A stretch of 64,000 bases of DNA from JANNYA01 sp031422315 (lineage in GTDB: Bacteria; Pseudomonadota; Gammaproteobacteria; Xanthomonadales; SZUA-5). How positions within the stretch are numbered: position 1 is the first letter of the stretch; each line of letters opens with the position of its first letter. Positions 26,812-34,800 of this stretch are shown in pieces. Below the pieces are notes generated by a model that worked only from the letters and a program-made list of their open reading frames with translations, ran no database searches and was not told where the DNA came from. Both the position numbers and the translations under genes were made by a program. Where the stretch lies: the NCBI GenBank assembly GCA_031422315.1, contig JANOQN010000074.1:1-64000 (forward strand), read 5' to 3'.

Positions 26812-26998
26812 GCGATTCAGACGCGCGGGCCTGGGGAAAAGTTAGCACGAATTCCCTTCGTCATCGCCGCGTGGTACCCACGCGCTGAGAGAGCGTAAGC
26901 GAAGTAGTGTTGCCCAGCGTTTCCTGTGAATTTTGCCCAGCCCTGCGCCATTTCCCCACCTCGTAGATTGTTTGAACCTCAAAATTCTTCCAATGATG

Positions 26999-27093
26999 GC
27001 TAACCTTTGATTCAGCCGACATGCGGCGCACGAAACAAAGATAGCGCGGTACCGCAAAAGGCCGAATGGTCGGCCTGCAATTTAAGGGTTAGC
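26999..27093 (-). other. attC-like recombination site A
   Basis: Outer arms GCTAACC (26999-27005) and GGTTAGC (27087-27093) are perfect inverted repeats. Inner arms GCCGAC (27015-27020) and GTCGGC (27069-27074) pair, and the arm continues with one extra base on the right side. This two-tier layout with an unpaired base matches the logic of an integron attC read on the minus strand. The spacers (9 and 12 bases) are longer than the usual 5-6 and the GTTRRRY core is imperfect. The stop codon of the gene at 27082 lies inside the site, as in many gene cassettes. Confidence 0.45.
27056..27075 (-). terminator. rho-independent terminator of the UPF0149-like gene
   Basis: On the minus strand, GGCCGA-CCAT-TCGGCC is followed by TTTT, 7 bp after the stop of the gene at 27082. 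It shares bases with attC-like site A, so the two structures are alternatives. Confidence 0.65.
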
Positions 27094-27831
27094 GCCGCTT
27101 GATGCTGAAAAATTGCGCGCCGAGGTGTTTGCAATACACGAGTTGCTGAAAAATCGACTTATGGAAGGTGCCGACTTCCCTGAAATCAGAACTTTCGCCC
27201 TTTTTTGGACGTTTTTGCGGCCGTTGATTTTGCTTTCAGGTCGCCGTGAAACAGCCAAAAAAGTATCTCTAGTCAAGCGAAAAATTTCTGTAAAAATATC
27301 GTCAATTGCTTCGCCGTTGGCTTCACTTTTTGCAAGGTCCTGCCAGTTGAGCTCGGCATTCGCAAAACGTTTCATTGATTTAAGGCCTCGCTTATTATCT
27401 TGACCAAGCGGGATTTTTTCCAATTCACTAGATTGTTGCAGAGCCTTGAAAAAATGCTTATTCCAGTCTTGTAGCGCTATTAAGCCCGAATGTTTATCTG
27501 ACGCACTCGGCTCGGCGGGAGAGGCTTCTGAATCTGGCGTCCATGGAATAAACCCCCACACTCCTCGTTCTTGCATCAAACCTTGCAAAATTGCCATATC
27601 GCCCAGAGCCTGCTGCTGATCTTCGCTGAGTGTTGCCGCTAAGTCGTGTTGCGATAACGCCAAGTTGATCCAGCTCGCATCATAGAACCGCCCATGCACC
27701 AGCATCAATCCGCAAAGACGTCCGTGCAAACCACTTGCACTTACCCCTATCTTGATTTCCGTAACAATCCCTTCGAGCTGAGCGTAGAGTTCCTCAAAAT
27801 CAAATTCGCTAGTTTGATTTTCATTACTCAT
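27082..27831 (-). CDS. UPF0149 (YgfB/YecA-like) family protein, possible gene cassette
   Basis: This is a 249-residue protein from the ATG at 27831 (a GTG at 27840 is also possible). Residues about 30-60 carry the UPF0149 pattern SGLHGRLCGLMLVHGRFYDASW, and residues 120-200 (LQDWNKHFFKALQQ, EAIDDIFTEIFRLTRDTFLA) fit the rest of the fold. YgfB-type proteins are cytoplasmic, and some act as anti-terminator or amidase-expression regulators. The last 45 residues, Ser/Asn-rich, have no counterpart in YgfB. It is flanked by two related attC-like structures in direct orientation (26999-27093 and 27933-28027) and is not next to pepP/ubiH as ygfB usually is. Confidence 0.6.
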   Translation of the reverse strand: MSNENQTSEFDFEELYAQLEGIVTEIKIGVSASGLHGRLCGLMLVHGRFYDASWINLALSQHDLAATLSEDQQQALGDMAILQGLMQERGVWGFIPWTPDSEASPAEPSASDKHSGLIALQDWNKHFFKALQQSSELEKIPLGQDNKRGLKSMKRFANAELNWQDLAKSEANGEAIDDIFTEIFRLTRDTFLAVSRRPESKINGRKNVQKRAKVLISGKSAPSISRFFSNSCIANTSARNFSASSGANP

Positions 27832-27932
27832 GATATTCACAAATTAGATTGTCCAAGGTGACTCCCACTAGCTAGCGAGCTTTGAATCAATTTTTTATTA
27901 GTTAACGAACGACGCGCCCAATGCTCTTTTTG

Positions 27933-28027
27933 ACGCTAATAAGCTTAATAAGCCGCAATGCGGCGAGAAGACTTGAATCTAAAGCATTGAGCCTAATGCC
28001 GCATTGTCGGTTTAATTCAAAAGTTAG
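27933..28027 (-). other. attC-like recombination site B
   Basis: GCCGCAATGCGGC (27952-27964) pairs with GCCGCATTGTCGG (27998-28010) over 12 bp with one bulged base in the right arm, the same place as in site A. The outer CTAAT/GTTAG arms are weaker. The plus-strand order CTAA, about 22 bases, ATGCGGCG, then GTCGG, 12 bases, GTTAG is shared with site A, so the two are homologous repeats 934 bp apart. Confidence 0.45.
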
Positions 28028-28174
28028 AGCAAAGTGGCGCGGTAGTTTTGTTGCCACAGCTTGCCTTACCAATTAGCTGACGAAACACGAACGGCAACTT
28101 CAGTTTGCGAGCATTAATGGGTTGCAACCCGCAAACGATTTTCGAGCTGCTGACGCTCCATGATTTTGCTATGA

Positions 28175-28220
28175 AGCTAACTTAAAATAGGAATGCCATA
28201 TGCGGCGCTAACTGTTGAGC
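28175..28220 (-). other. attC-like recombination site C (short)
   Basis: On the plus strand, GCTAAC is followed after about 20 bases by ATGCGGCG, as in sites A and B. The other end is GTTGAGC (28214-28220), a full match to the integron core GTTRRRY. The central GCCATATGCGGC is near-palindromic with one bulged base. There is no long loop, so this may be a shortened site. It lies 28 bp past the stop of the truncated gene at 28248. Confidence 0.35.
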
Positions 28221-28247
28221 AGAGCGAAGCGTGAGGACGCACTTCGG

Positions 28248-28469
28248 CTAGAGGATGCCAACGTTCCACGTGTCGCTGCGGCTGAACTGGTACTTGAAAC
28301 CGGCAATTCTCCAATTTCCAGACTTCTTTGCAAGGATGAACATGAACTTGTAGTTCACAACAGGTCCGTCTGTCTGGAACGTCAATTCAGTTCGACTTGG
28401 GCTCTTGTCAACATTTGAAAGAAGTTTCGATACATCGACCCCTTCATACTTTGTTGGAATGCCCAGCGA
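28248..28469 (-). pseudogene. C-terminal fragment of a small, possibly NTF2/SnoaL-like protein
   Basis: A 73-codon frame closes with TAG at 28248. It has clearly protein-like content: VVNYKFMFILAKKSGNWRIA followed by GFKYQFSRSDTWN. The SGNWRIAGF pattern resembles the last strand of small NTF2-like proteins. A TGA at 28470-28472 closes the frame upstream and there is no ATG to give a full domain, so the gene is truncated or frameshifted. It ends just before attC-like site C, in the orientation expected for a cassette. I could not recover the N-terminal part in another frame. Confidence 0.45.
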
Positions 28470-28472
28470 TCA

Positions 28473-28800
28473 TTTTCGGTGTTGCCTTGCAATGTTGTCT
28501 GCAGTGTGTCGGTTTTACTGCATTTCCCTGCATGGATTTGGCGTTGTTTTGAAGGTTTTTCTGGGCGATGACCGCATTGCGCCTGCCAGCTACTTAGAGC
28601 CGCGTTTTGATCGCTTGATTTCTCTCTTGACGCCTCATGTGGCGCTTGGTTGTCGCAGTGACGGGGTCGTTTTCAGCGTGTTCGGGCTGACAACAGTTAC
28701 GCGGACCATATCGAACGAGATGACGGCCCTGGGCGCAGACAAATTCGAGGATCGATACGGCCAGCTCTGATAGCGCAAGGCCATTGCGCTCGCGCTCGAG
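28473..28800. other. gene-poor stretch with no convincing gene
   Basis: A plus-strand frame (28405-28770, start TTG) and a minus-strand frame (28594-28983) are open here, but they overlap each other and neither has a good ribosome site or recognisable domain. The plus frame has somewhat gene-like composition in its second half (LEPRFDRLISLLTPHVALG). I leave both unassigned. Confidence 0.4.
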
Positions 28801-28804
28801 GTAG

Positions 28805-28856
28805 ACCGGATTAAACCGGATTGTCCACCGGAATATCAATCGGATTAGACCGGATT
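28805..28856. repeat. five phased ACCGGATT-type boxes upstream of tpiA
   Basis: ACCGGATT occurs at 28805, 28815 and 28849, with variants ACCGGAAT at 28827 and ATCGGATT at 28839. Starts are spaced 10, 12, 12 and 10 bp, about one helical turn each and symmetric around the middle copy. This suggests a protein-binding array on one face of the DNA, 115-165 bp before the tpiA start. It is too short for a CRISPR array. Confidence 0.6.
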
Positions 28857-28916
28857 GCAGCGCTTTTGCCAATTGCACGAAAGCGCGCCTGAGCCGACCC
28901 ACGTTAAAACGAAATT

Positions 28917-28945
28917 TTGACATTTGCCTAGCAAATCGCGACATT
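28917..28945 (+). promoter_or_regulatory. possible tpiA promoter
   Basis: A perfect -35 hexamer TTGACA (28917-28922) is followed after 17 bp by GACATT (28940-28945), a weak -10. Transcription from it would give a leader of roughly 20 bases before the tpiA ATG at 28971. Confidence 0.4.
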
Positions 28946-28970
28946 CGCAGCTTTACTAGGGTGCATACGT

Positions 28971-29708
28971 ATGCGAAAGCCATTTATTGCCGGAAATTGG
29001 AAAATGCAGCTTGATCGTGAAGGCGCGAGCATGCTTGCAGCGGGCGTGCATGCGCGCGCGGGCGTTGATGTGCTGATTGCGCCCGCGTTTATCCATTTAA
29101 GCGATGTCGCAAAAGCGATGACCAGCGGCGTGATGCTCGCTGCGCAAACTTTAGCCTGCCACACCAATGGCGCCTACACCGGTGAAGTGTCGGGTGAAAT
29201 GCTGCTAGATATCGGCTGTAGCTACGTATTAGTCGGTCATTCCGAGCGCCGCGCGCTGTTTGCCGAGACAGATGTCATGGTTGCACTCAAGTTTGCGCGC
29301 GCGCAAGCAGCAGGACTAACACCGATTGTTTGTGTTGGTGAAACACTCGCCGAGCGCGAAGCGAATCAAACCGAAGCGGTGGTTACGCGCCAGCTCATGG
29401 CCGTGTTAGATCATGTAGGCGCGGCGGCTTTTGCGAATGCGCTCATTTCGTATGAACCGGTTTGGGCTATAGGCACTGGCAAAACCGCTTCGCCTGAACA
29501 AGCGCAGGCGGTACACGCGCATATTCGTAGCCAGATTTCTAAGCACGATGCTACTATTGCGGGCTCAGTGCGCGTCTTGTATGGCGGCAGTGTCAAAAGC
29601 AGCAATGTGCAGTCGCTGATGTTGATGCCAGATATTGATGGCGCACTGGTCGGCGGAGCCTCGCTTAACGCTGAAGAGTTCAACAAAATTGTGGCTGCCG
29701 CGGTATAG
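28971..29708 (+). CDS. tpiA: triosephosphate isomerase
   Basis: This is a 245-residue TIM-barrel enzyme interconverting dihydroxyacetone phosphate and glyceraldehyde 3-phosphate in glycolysis. Landmarks are AGNWKM (catalytic Lys, residues 7-12), GHSERR (catalytic His), and the active-site loop YEPVWAIGTGK with catalytic Glu. Phosphate-binding YGGSVKSSN and GALVGGASL follow near the C-terminus. Length is normal. It is followed by secG and tRNA-Leu, a conserved gammaproteobacterial order. Confidence 0.98.
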   Translation: MRKPFIAGNWKMQLDREGASMLAAGVHARAGVDVLIAPAFIHLSDVAKAMTSGVMLAAQTLACHTNGAYTGEVSGEMLLDIGCSYVLVGHSERRALFAETDVMVALKFARAQAAGLTPIVCVGETLAEREANQTEAVVTRQLMAVLDHVGAAAFANALISYEPVWAIGTGKTASPEQAQAVHAHIRSQISKHDATIAGSVRVLYGGSVKSSNVQSLMLMPDIDGALVGGASLNAEEFNKIVAAAV

Positions 29709-29782
29709 CAGTCGAAATTCTCTTACTTTGACTGCCATATTGCTGGCATCACAGTTTTTCAATCGTACACGGATAGCGCATC

Positions 29783-30301
29783 ATGGCCTGGGCAAAACTT
29801 CTCGTTCCTTTTTTTAACGTGCTGTATGTGGTTATTGCGCTAACGATGATTGGCTTGATCTTGGTGCAGCGCGGCGCGGGCGCGCAGGCGGGCTCAGGTT
29901 TTGGCTCCGGTGCTTCCGGAACGGTTTTTGGATCACACGGCTCGGCGAATTTTATGTCACGCGCGACTTCGGTCTGTGCGACGATTTTTTTCTTGATCAG
30001 CTTAGGCATGGGGATTTATATTTCGCATGGCGGTCGAGCCAAGCCCACCGACGCTGGCGGCGTAATGAGCGATTTCCAAGCTGAAGCGCCTAAACCTGCA
30101 GTAAGTGAGATTCCTGGCTTGCCTGCGGGTGTTATTCCTGCGGCGCCCGGCGCTGTTCCAGTTGCTGGCGCGCCTGCCGCGAATCCTGTTATCACCACAG
30201 AAATACCGGCAGCTGCAGAAGCCGTTCCTGCGCCCGCCGATGCTACGCCAGTGGTTCCAGCGCAAGTTCCGGCTCCAACGCCTACGCCAAACCCAAACTG
30301 A
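29783..30301 (+). CDS. secG: preprotein translocase subunit SecG
   Basis: This is a 172-residue inner-membrane protein with two membrane segments (residues 8-26, LYVVIALTMIGLILVQRGAG, and about 55-73, SVCATIFFLISLGMGIYI) separated by the Gly/Ser-rich loop GSGFGSGASGTVFGSHGSAN typical of SecG. It assists SecYE-SecA protein export. The C-terminal 85 residues are a Pro/Ala-rich tail, longer than in E. coli SecG (110 residues in total). It is co-directional with tpiA 74 bp upstream and tRNA-Leu 106 bp downstream. Confidence 0.95.
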   Translation: MAWAKLLVPFFNVLYVVIALTMIGLILVQRGAGAQAGSGFGSGASGTVFGSHGSANFMSRATSVCATIFFLISLGMGIYISHGGRAKPTDAGGVMSDFQAEAPKPAVSEIPGLPAGVIPAAPGAVPVAGAPAANPVITTEIPAAAEAVPAPADATPVVPAQVPAPTPTPNPN

Positions 30302-30407
30302 AGCAAACCGTATTTTAGGACTTAAAAGTCAGTTTTCTGAGCCAGCTTTCTGGATATACTTGCGGTCCGGCCTGTAGTTAGTTTTGCCCAACCTCGCTTT
30401 ACGCAAT

Positions 30408-30492
30408 GCACTCGTGGTGGAATTGGTAGACACGCTACTTTGAGGTGGTAGTGGAGTAATCCGTGACGGTTCGAGTCCGTCCGAGTGCACCA
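30408..30492 (+). tRNA. tRNA-Leu (anticodon GAG)
   Basis: This is an 85-nt class II tRNA. The acceptor stem GCACTCG/CGAGTGC pairs fully, discriminator A is at 30489, and CCA is encoded (30490-30492). The anticodon stem CTACT/GGTAG encloses the loop TTGAGGT with GAG at 30442-30444. A long variable arm and a T-loop with GGTTCGAGTCC are present. Its position after secG matches E. coli leuU. Confidence 0.97.
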
Positions 30493-30518
30493 AGGTTTGG
30501 CGCTTAGGCGGTCAATTT

Positions 30519-30540
30519 AGCGGCTTCACGCCGCTTTTTC
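30519..30540 (+). terminator. rho-independent terminator after tRNA-Leu
   Basis: The stem AGCGGC/GCCGCT with five-base loop TTCAC is followed by TTTT, 27 bp past the tRNA end. It probably ends the tpiA-secG-tRNA transcript. Confidence 0.75.
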
Positions 30541-30590
30541 TTGGCGCGGCGCTTTATTTCTGTACGCTTTAACTAATCGAGAAAAACCTA

Positions 30591-30621
30591 GCCCTCAGCT
30601 TTCCGAGCTGAGGGCTTTTTT
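30591..30621 (+). terminator. strong rho-independent terminator
   Basis: A perfect 10-bp stem GCCCTCAGCT/AGCTGAGGGC with loop TTCCG is followed by six T. It is a second, stronger stop behind the tRNA and insulates the methyltransferase gene. Confidence 0.9.
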
Positions 30622-30735
30622 GCGTTTGAGTCTCACAAAACGCTGACACGTTGACGAATGGTTTTCGGTAACCAAGCGCGTCTGATTGTGCAAAACTAGC
30701 GTTATTGGATTGACTTTAATTTGAGTAAACGACGC

Positions 30736-31782
30736 ATGGCATTGGTAGATTGGTGTGAAAAAGGCTTTATTCCGGATTTTTTAACGCGTTTGGGCATCCG
30801 CAGGCTTTGCGTGCAGCGGTTGAAAGAGCAAATGGAAGGCGATTGGAAAGCCCGCCAGCTAAACTTTTTAGACACGCTGCGTGCCAGCGCGGTGGCCATT
30901 GAAACCAAAGCCGCGAACGAGCAGCACTACGAATTGCCGCCGCCGTTTTTCGTCAATTGCTTAGGCGCGCGCTTGAAATATTCCAGCTGCTACTACCCGC
31001 ATGGCGGTGAAACACTGGACCAAGCGGAAGTGGCCATGTTGAAACTTTATTTGGAACGCGCTGAGTTAAAAGATGGTCAAGATATTCTAGAACTGGGCTG
31101 CGGCTGGGGTTCGATGACCTTATGGATGGCGGAAAACTACCCGAATGCGCGCATCACTGCGGTATCTAATTCCGCGCCGCAGCGGCTTTTTATTGAAGCG
31201 CGCTGCCTTGAGCGTGGCTTCAAGCACGTCAAAGTCATCACCCAGGATGTGAATCAACTCGAATTACCAAACGCTCAGTTTGATCGCGTGGTTTCGATTG
31301 AGATGTTCGAACATATGCGCAATTACGAGGTGCTTTTGAGCCGAATTGCCGGCTGGCTTAAACCCTCAGGCAAGCTGTTTGTGCATATTTTTTGCCATAA
31401 AACGCTGGCCTACCCTTTTGAAACAATCGGTGACGACAACTGGATGGGCCGCTATTTTTTCACCGGCGGGCAAATGCCAGCGTTTGACACCTTTCGGCAG
31501 TTTGCTAAAGATTTGATGGTGGAGGCGGATTGGAAAGTCGCCGGCACGCACTATGAGCGCACCAGCAATCAATGGTTGGAAACGATGGATGCCAACAAAA
31601 GTAAGATCATGCCGCTGTTTGATGAAACCTACGGAAGCGAAGCGAAAATCTGGTTTCAGCGCTGGCGCATGTTTTACATGGCCTGCGCTGAGCTGTTCGG
31701 CTACGACAGCGGGCAAGAATGGCTGGTTGGGCACTATCGCTTCGTCAAAGCACGTACGCACGCAGGGCTTGAAATTTCCTAA
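30736..31782 (+). CDS. SAM-dependent methyltransferase, cyclopropane-fatty-acyl-phospholipid synthase family
   Basis: This is a 348-residue protein from the ATG at 30736 (an in-frame TTG at 30721 would add five residues). SAM-binding motif I is ILELGCGWGSMTLWMAENYP, and SIEMFEHMRNYE is motif post-II. The KYSSCYYPHGGETLDQAE region is typical of the CFA synthase / coclaurine N-methyltransferase-like branch. It lacks the N-terminal lipid-binding domain of classic CfaS, so the substrate may be a small molecule or lipid other than membrane fatty acids. It is a single gene between two terminators and clpS. Confidence 0.88.
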   Translation: MALVDWCEKGFIPDFLTRLGIRRLCVQRLKEQMEGDWKARQLNFLDTLRASAVAIETKAANEQHYELPPPFFVNCLGARLKYSSCYYPHGGETLDQAEVAMLKLYLERAELKDGQDILELGCGWGSMTLWMAENYPNARITAVSNSAPQRLFIEARCLERGFKHVKVITQDVNQLELPNAQFDRVVSIEMFEHMRNYEVLLSRIAGWLKPSGKLFVHIFCHKTLAYPFETIGDDNWMGRYFFTGGQMPAFDTFRQFAKDLMVEADWKVAGTHYERTSNQWLETMDANKSKIMPLFDETYGSEAKIWFQRWRMFYMACAELFGYDSGQEWLVGHYRFVKARTHAGLEIS

Positions 31783-31913
31783 CGGAGGCTTATCTTATTG
31801 GACTGCAAGCGTGCCCATCCGGCGCGCTGCGTTTTTGCATAGGACAACTGTACTTGGCAATCTTGCATAATTTTTCATACGCACATTTCGAAACCGCTCA
31901 AGGCTTGGCAGCA

Positions 31914-32252
31914 GTGACGCGTGTCAGTAGCGGCCAAAACGAAGATGAACGTGAAAGCCAGCATGGCTTAGCTTTGCAAGACGACAAAGCGGAGGTCAAA
32001 CCGCCGGCCATGTGGCGCGTTTTGCTAATGAATGACGATTACACGCCAATGGAATTCGTTATATCCGTGCTACAAATGTTTTTCTCGATGAATCATGAAT
32101 CCGCTTACCGAGTCATGATGCACGTCCACACGCGCGGCAAAGGCGTGTGCGGGGTGTATTCCAAGGAAATCGCGGAAACCAAAGTCGCGCAGGTCAATCA
32201 CTTCGCTGTTTCTCATCAACACCCGCTGAAATGCGCCATGGAGGAAGTTTAA
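31914..32252 (+). CDS. clpS: ClpS, adaptor for ClpAP
   Basis: ClpS delivers N-degron substrates to ClpA. The core shows WRVLLMNDDYTPMEFVISVL and GKGVCGVYSKEIAETKVAQV, with the NDDYTPM and VH motifs forming the N-end residue pocket. I chose the GTG at 31914 (112 residues, near the usual 106) with AAGG about 10 bp upstream; a TTG at 31854 would give 132 residues, and no ATG is available. The stop is two bases before the clpA ATG, so the pair is cotranscribed as in E. coli. Confidence 0.93.
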   Translation: MTRVSSGQNEDERESQHGLALQDDKAEVKPPAMWRVLLMNDDYTPMEFVISVLQMFFSMNHESAYRVMMHVHTRGKGVCGVYSKEIAETKVAQVNHFAVSHQHPLKCAMEEV

Positions 32253-32254
32253 TC

Positions 32255-34531
32255 ATGTATTCCAAGGATTTAGAACAAACCATCAGCGCCGGCTACCGGG
32301 AAGCGCGCGCTAGGCGCCATGAATTTATGACGGTCGAGCACTTACTTTTGACGCTGCTTGAGAATGCCTCCGCAACTCAAGTTTTGCGCGCCTGCGGCTC
32401 TGATCTTGAGCGGCTCGGTGATGATTTGAAGCGGCAAATTCGCGAAAGCGTGCCGATTTTGGCCTCCGATGATGAGCGCGATACCCAGCCGACCATTGGC
32501 TTTCAGCGCGTTTTACAGCGCGCGGTACTTTCAGTGCAATCCTCAGGCCGTAAGGAAGTTACCGGCGCGAATGTGCTGGTCGCGATTTTTGCTGAGAAGG
32601 AATCCTTTTCGGTCTATTTATTGGCGCAGCAGGACATCACTCGGTTGGACGTGGTGAACTACATCAGCCACGGCATCAGCAAAGTCGGTGGTGACGTCAA
32701 ACCCGATGCGGAAAGCAAATCCGAAAGCGCCGAGCCAGAAAAACAATCCGCGCTCGATAGCTACGCCAGCAATCTCAATGAACTGGCAAGGCTTGGCAAA
32801 ATCGATCCGCTGATTGGTAGAGCTGACGAGATTGAGCGCACTATTCAAGTGCTGTGCCGACGCCGTAAAAATAATCCGCTTTACGTCGGCGAAGCCGGTG
32901 TAGGTAAAACTGCGATGGCTGAAGGACTAGCTAAGCGCATCATCGAAAATGATGTGCCAGAAATCCTGAAGGAATCGGTGATTTATTCACTCGATTTAGG
33001 CTCCCTCGTGGCTGGCACTAAATATCGCGGTGATTTTGAAAAGCGCTTGAAAGCGCTGATTGCTGAGTTGGTTTTGCTTCCGAAAGCGATCTTGTTCATT
33101 GATGAAATCCACACGATTATCGGCGCTGGTTCGGCATCGGGTGGCACCATGGACGCTAGCAATCTGATCAAGCCGCTGCTGGCTTCGGGCGATGTGCGCG
33201 TCATGGGTTCGACCACGTTTCAAGAATATCGCAGCGTATTTGAAAAAGATCGTGCACTGGCGCGCCGCTTCCAGAAAATCGATATCGTTGAGCCCACCCA
33301 GGCCGATGCGATTGATATTTTGCGCGGCATCAAATCTAAATTCGAAGAGCATCACAATGTCGAATACGCTTTTGATGCGATTCGCGCGGCGGTTGAGCTA
33401 TCGGTCAAGCACATTCATGATCGCTTCTTGCCTGATAAAGCCATCGACGTACTCGATGAAGCCGGCGCCCGTCAACGCATGCTGACGCCCGAGTTGCGCA
33501 AGAAAATTGTTGATGTGCCCGAGATCGAATACATCATCTCGAAAATGGCGCGCATTCCGGCCAAGCACGTATCGGTCAGTGACAAAGCCACGCTGCAAAA
33601 TCTCGAGCGCGATTTGCGCATGATGGTGTTCGGCCAAGAAGCCGCGATTACTGCACTCGCCAGCGCCATTAAAATGTCGCGCTCCGGCTTGAACGACCCA
33701 AATCGCCCGCTCGGCTCCTTCTTGCTGGCAGGCCCGACTGGCGTCGGGAAAACCGAAGTTGCGCGTCAGTTAGCGATAGTCATGGGCATTGAGCTGCTGC
33801 GTTTTGATATGAGCGAATACATGGAACCGCATTCGGTTTCTAAACTATTGGGCGCGCCGCCCGGCTATGTCGGTTTTGATACCGGCGGCCAGCTGACTGA
33901 AGCGGTCAACAAACACCCGCACGCGGTATTGCTGCTTGATGAGATCGAAAAAGCGCATCCAGAAATCATGAACTTACTGCTGCAAGTGATGGATCGCGGC
34001 GTGCTGACCGACGCTAACGGGCGCGAATGCAGCTTTAGAAACGTTGTGCTGATCATGACTACTAATGCCGGCGCGTCTGCCGCCAGTAAACGTGCAATGG
34101 GTTTTATTTCGCAAGATCGCAGCACCGATGCGATGGAAGTCATTCGCAAGCAGTTCTCGCCTGAGTTTCGCAATCGCATCGATGCAATCGTGCAGTTCAA
34201 AGCGCTGGATGAAGAGACGATCTTGCGCGTGGTTGAGAAGTTCCTGTTGCAGCTCGAAGCCCAGCTCAGCGATAAGCATGTGCATTTGACTGCCGATGAT
34301 TTAGCGAAAAAATGGCTCGCCGAGCGCGGCTTTGATCCGATGATGGGCGCCCGACCGATGGCGCGCATGATTCAAGATCACGTCAAACGCAAGCTGGCTG
34401 ATGAGCTGCTATTTGGCAAGCTCATGAACGGTGGCAAGGTGCATCTATCGACTGATGCCGATGGTCTATCGGTCAGTGTTGAAGCGGCTGAAGTAGCAGG
34501 CGCGACAGAGCCGGAAGTGGAGCTGGTGTAG
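32255..34531 (+). CDS. clpA: ATP-dependent Clp protease ATP-binding subunit ClpA
   Basis: This is a 758-residue AAA+ unfoldase, the same length as E. coli ClpA. It has an N-terminal double Clp-N domain (residues 1-145), first AAA module with GEAGVGKTA and ILFIDEIHTIIGAG, and second module with GPTGVGKTE and VLLLDEIEKAHPE. It feeds substrates to ClpP. GGAGGAAG lies 8 bp before the ATG, and the start follows the clpS stop by two bases. clpP is not in the window. A weak CCGCG/CGCGG hairpin lies about 27 bp downstream. Confidence 0.98.
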   Translation: MYSKDLEQTISAGYREARARRHEFMTVEHLLLTLLENASATQVLRACGSDLERLGDDLKRQIRESVPILASDDERDTQPTIGFQRVLQRAVLSVQSSGRKEVTGANVLVAIFAEKESFSVYLLAQQDITRLDVVNYISHGISKVGGDVKPDAESKSESAEPEKQSALDSYASNLNELARLGKIDPLIGRADEIERTIQVLCRRRKNNPLYVGEAGVGKTAMAEGLAKRIIENDVPEILKESVIYSLDLGSLVAGTKYRGDFEKRLKALIAELVLLPKAILFIDEIHTIIGAGSASGGTMDASNLIKPLLASGDVRVMGSTTFQEYRSVFEKDRALARRFQKIDIVEPTQADAIDILRGIKSKFEEHHNVEYAFDAIRAAVELSVKHIHDRFLPDKAIDVLDEAGARQRMLTPELRKKIVDVPEIEYIISKMARIPAKHVSVSDKATLQNLERDLRMMVFGQEAAITALASAIKMSRSGLNDPNRPLGSFLLAGPTGVGKTEVARQLAIVMGIELLRFDMSEYMEPHSVSKLLGAPPGYVGFDTGGQLTEAVNKHPHAVLLLDEIEKAHPEIMNLLLQVMDRGVLTDANGRECSFRNVVLIMTTNAGASAASKRAMGFISQDRSTDAMEVIRKQFSPEFRNRIDAIVQFKALDEETILRVVEKFLLQLEAQLSDKHVHLTADDLAKKWLAERGFDPMMGARPMARMIQDHVKRKLADELLFGKLMNGGKVHLSTDADGLSVSVEAAEVAGATEPEVELV

Positions 34532-34596
34532 AGTGAAAAGCAGCAAAGCCTAATGATCCGCGTTAAGCTGTAGCGCGGTTCATTTGGCGAGTGCTT

Positions 34597-34800
34597 ATGA
34601 ATATCCAATTGCAAGACTACCCACAGCTTCGACTGATTGCGTGGAATCTAGCGGAAGACGAAAGTATAGAGGCAGCGCAGGCGCTAGCGCTCTATGAGCG
34701 CAACTGGCGCTTTATAGAGATCGCGCAGCTGAGTGAACGAGAAAGCCAGCTCATTGAGCATCTTAAAATGTCGGTGGGTAACGGTGTTTTGAATGTTTGA
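34597..34800 (+). CDS. small acidic protein paired with nucleotidyltransferase; possible antitoxin
   Basis: This is a 67-residue acidic, helical protein (MNIQLQDYPQLRLIAWNLAE; QALALYERNWRFIEIAQLSE). A GTG at 34591 would add two residues. It overlaps the following nucleotidyltransferase gene by 8 bp, so the two are coupled. Small genes directly before AbiEii-like enzymes are often antitoxins or partners; that role is inferred only from size, position and coupling. I recognise no DNA-binding motif. Confidence 0.6.
   Translation: MNIQLQDYPQLRLIAWNLAEDESIEAAQALALYERNWRFIEIAQLSERESQLIEHLKMSVGNGVLNV

Noticed and set aside
27113..27403. 96-codon plus-strand ORF opposite the UPF0149-like gene
   Set aside because: It is antisense, starts with TTG and has no ribosome site. 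The minus frame has a family match.
28405..28770. 121-codon plus-strand ORF in the gene-poor strip
   Set aside because: It starts with TTG without a ribosome site and overlaps both the truncated minus-strand fragment and another open frame. Its composition is suggestive but not enough.
28805..28856. CRISPR array
   Set aside because: The repeats are 8 bp with 2-4 bp between them, far below repeat and spacer sizes, and there are no cas genes.
28594..28983. 129-codon minus-strand ORF before tpiA
   Set aside because: It runs through the phased repeats and the tpiA start region and has low-complexity Arg-rich content. It has no recognisable domain.
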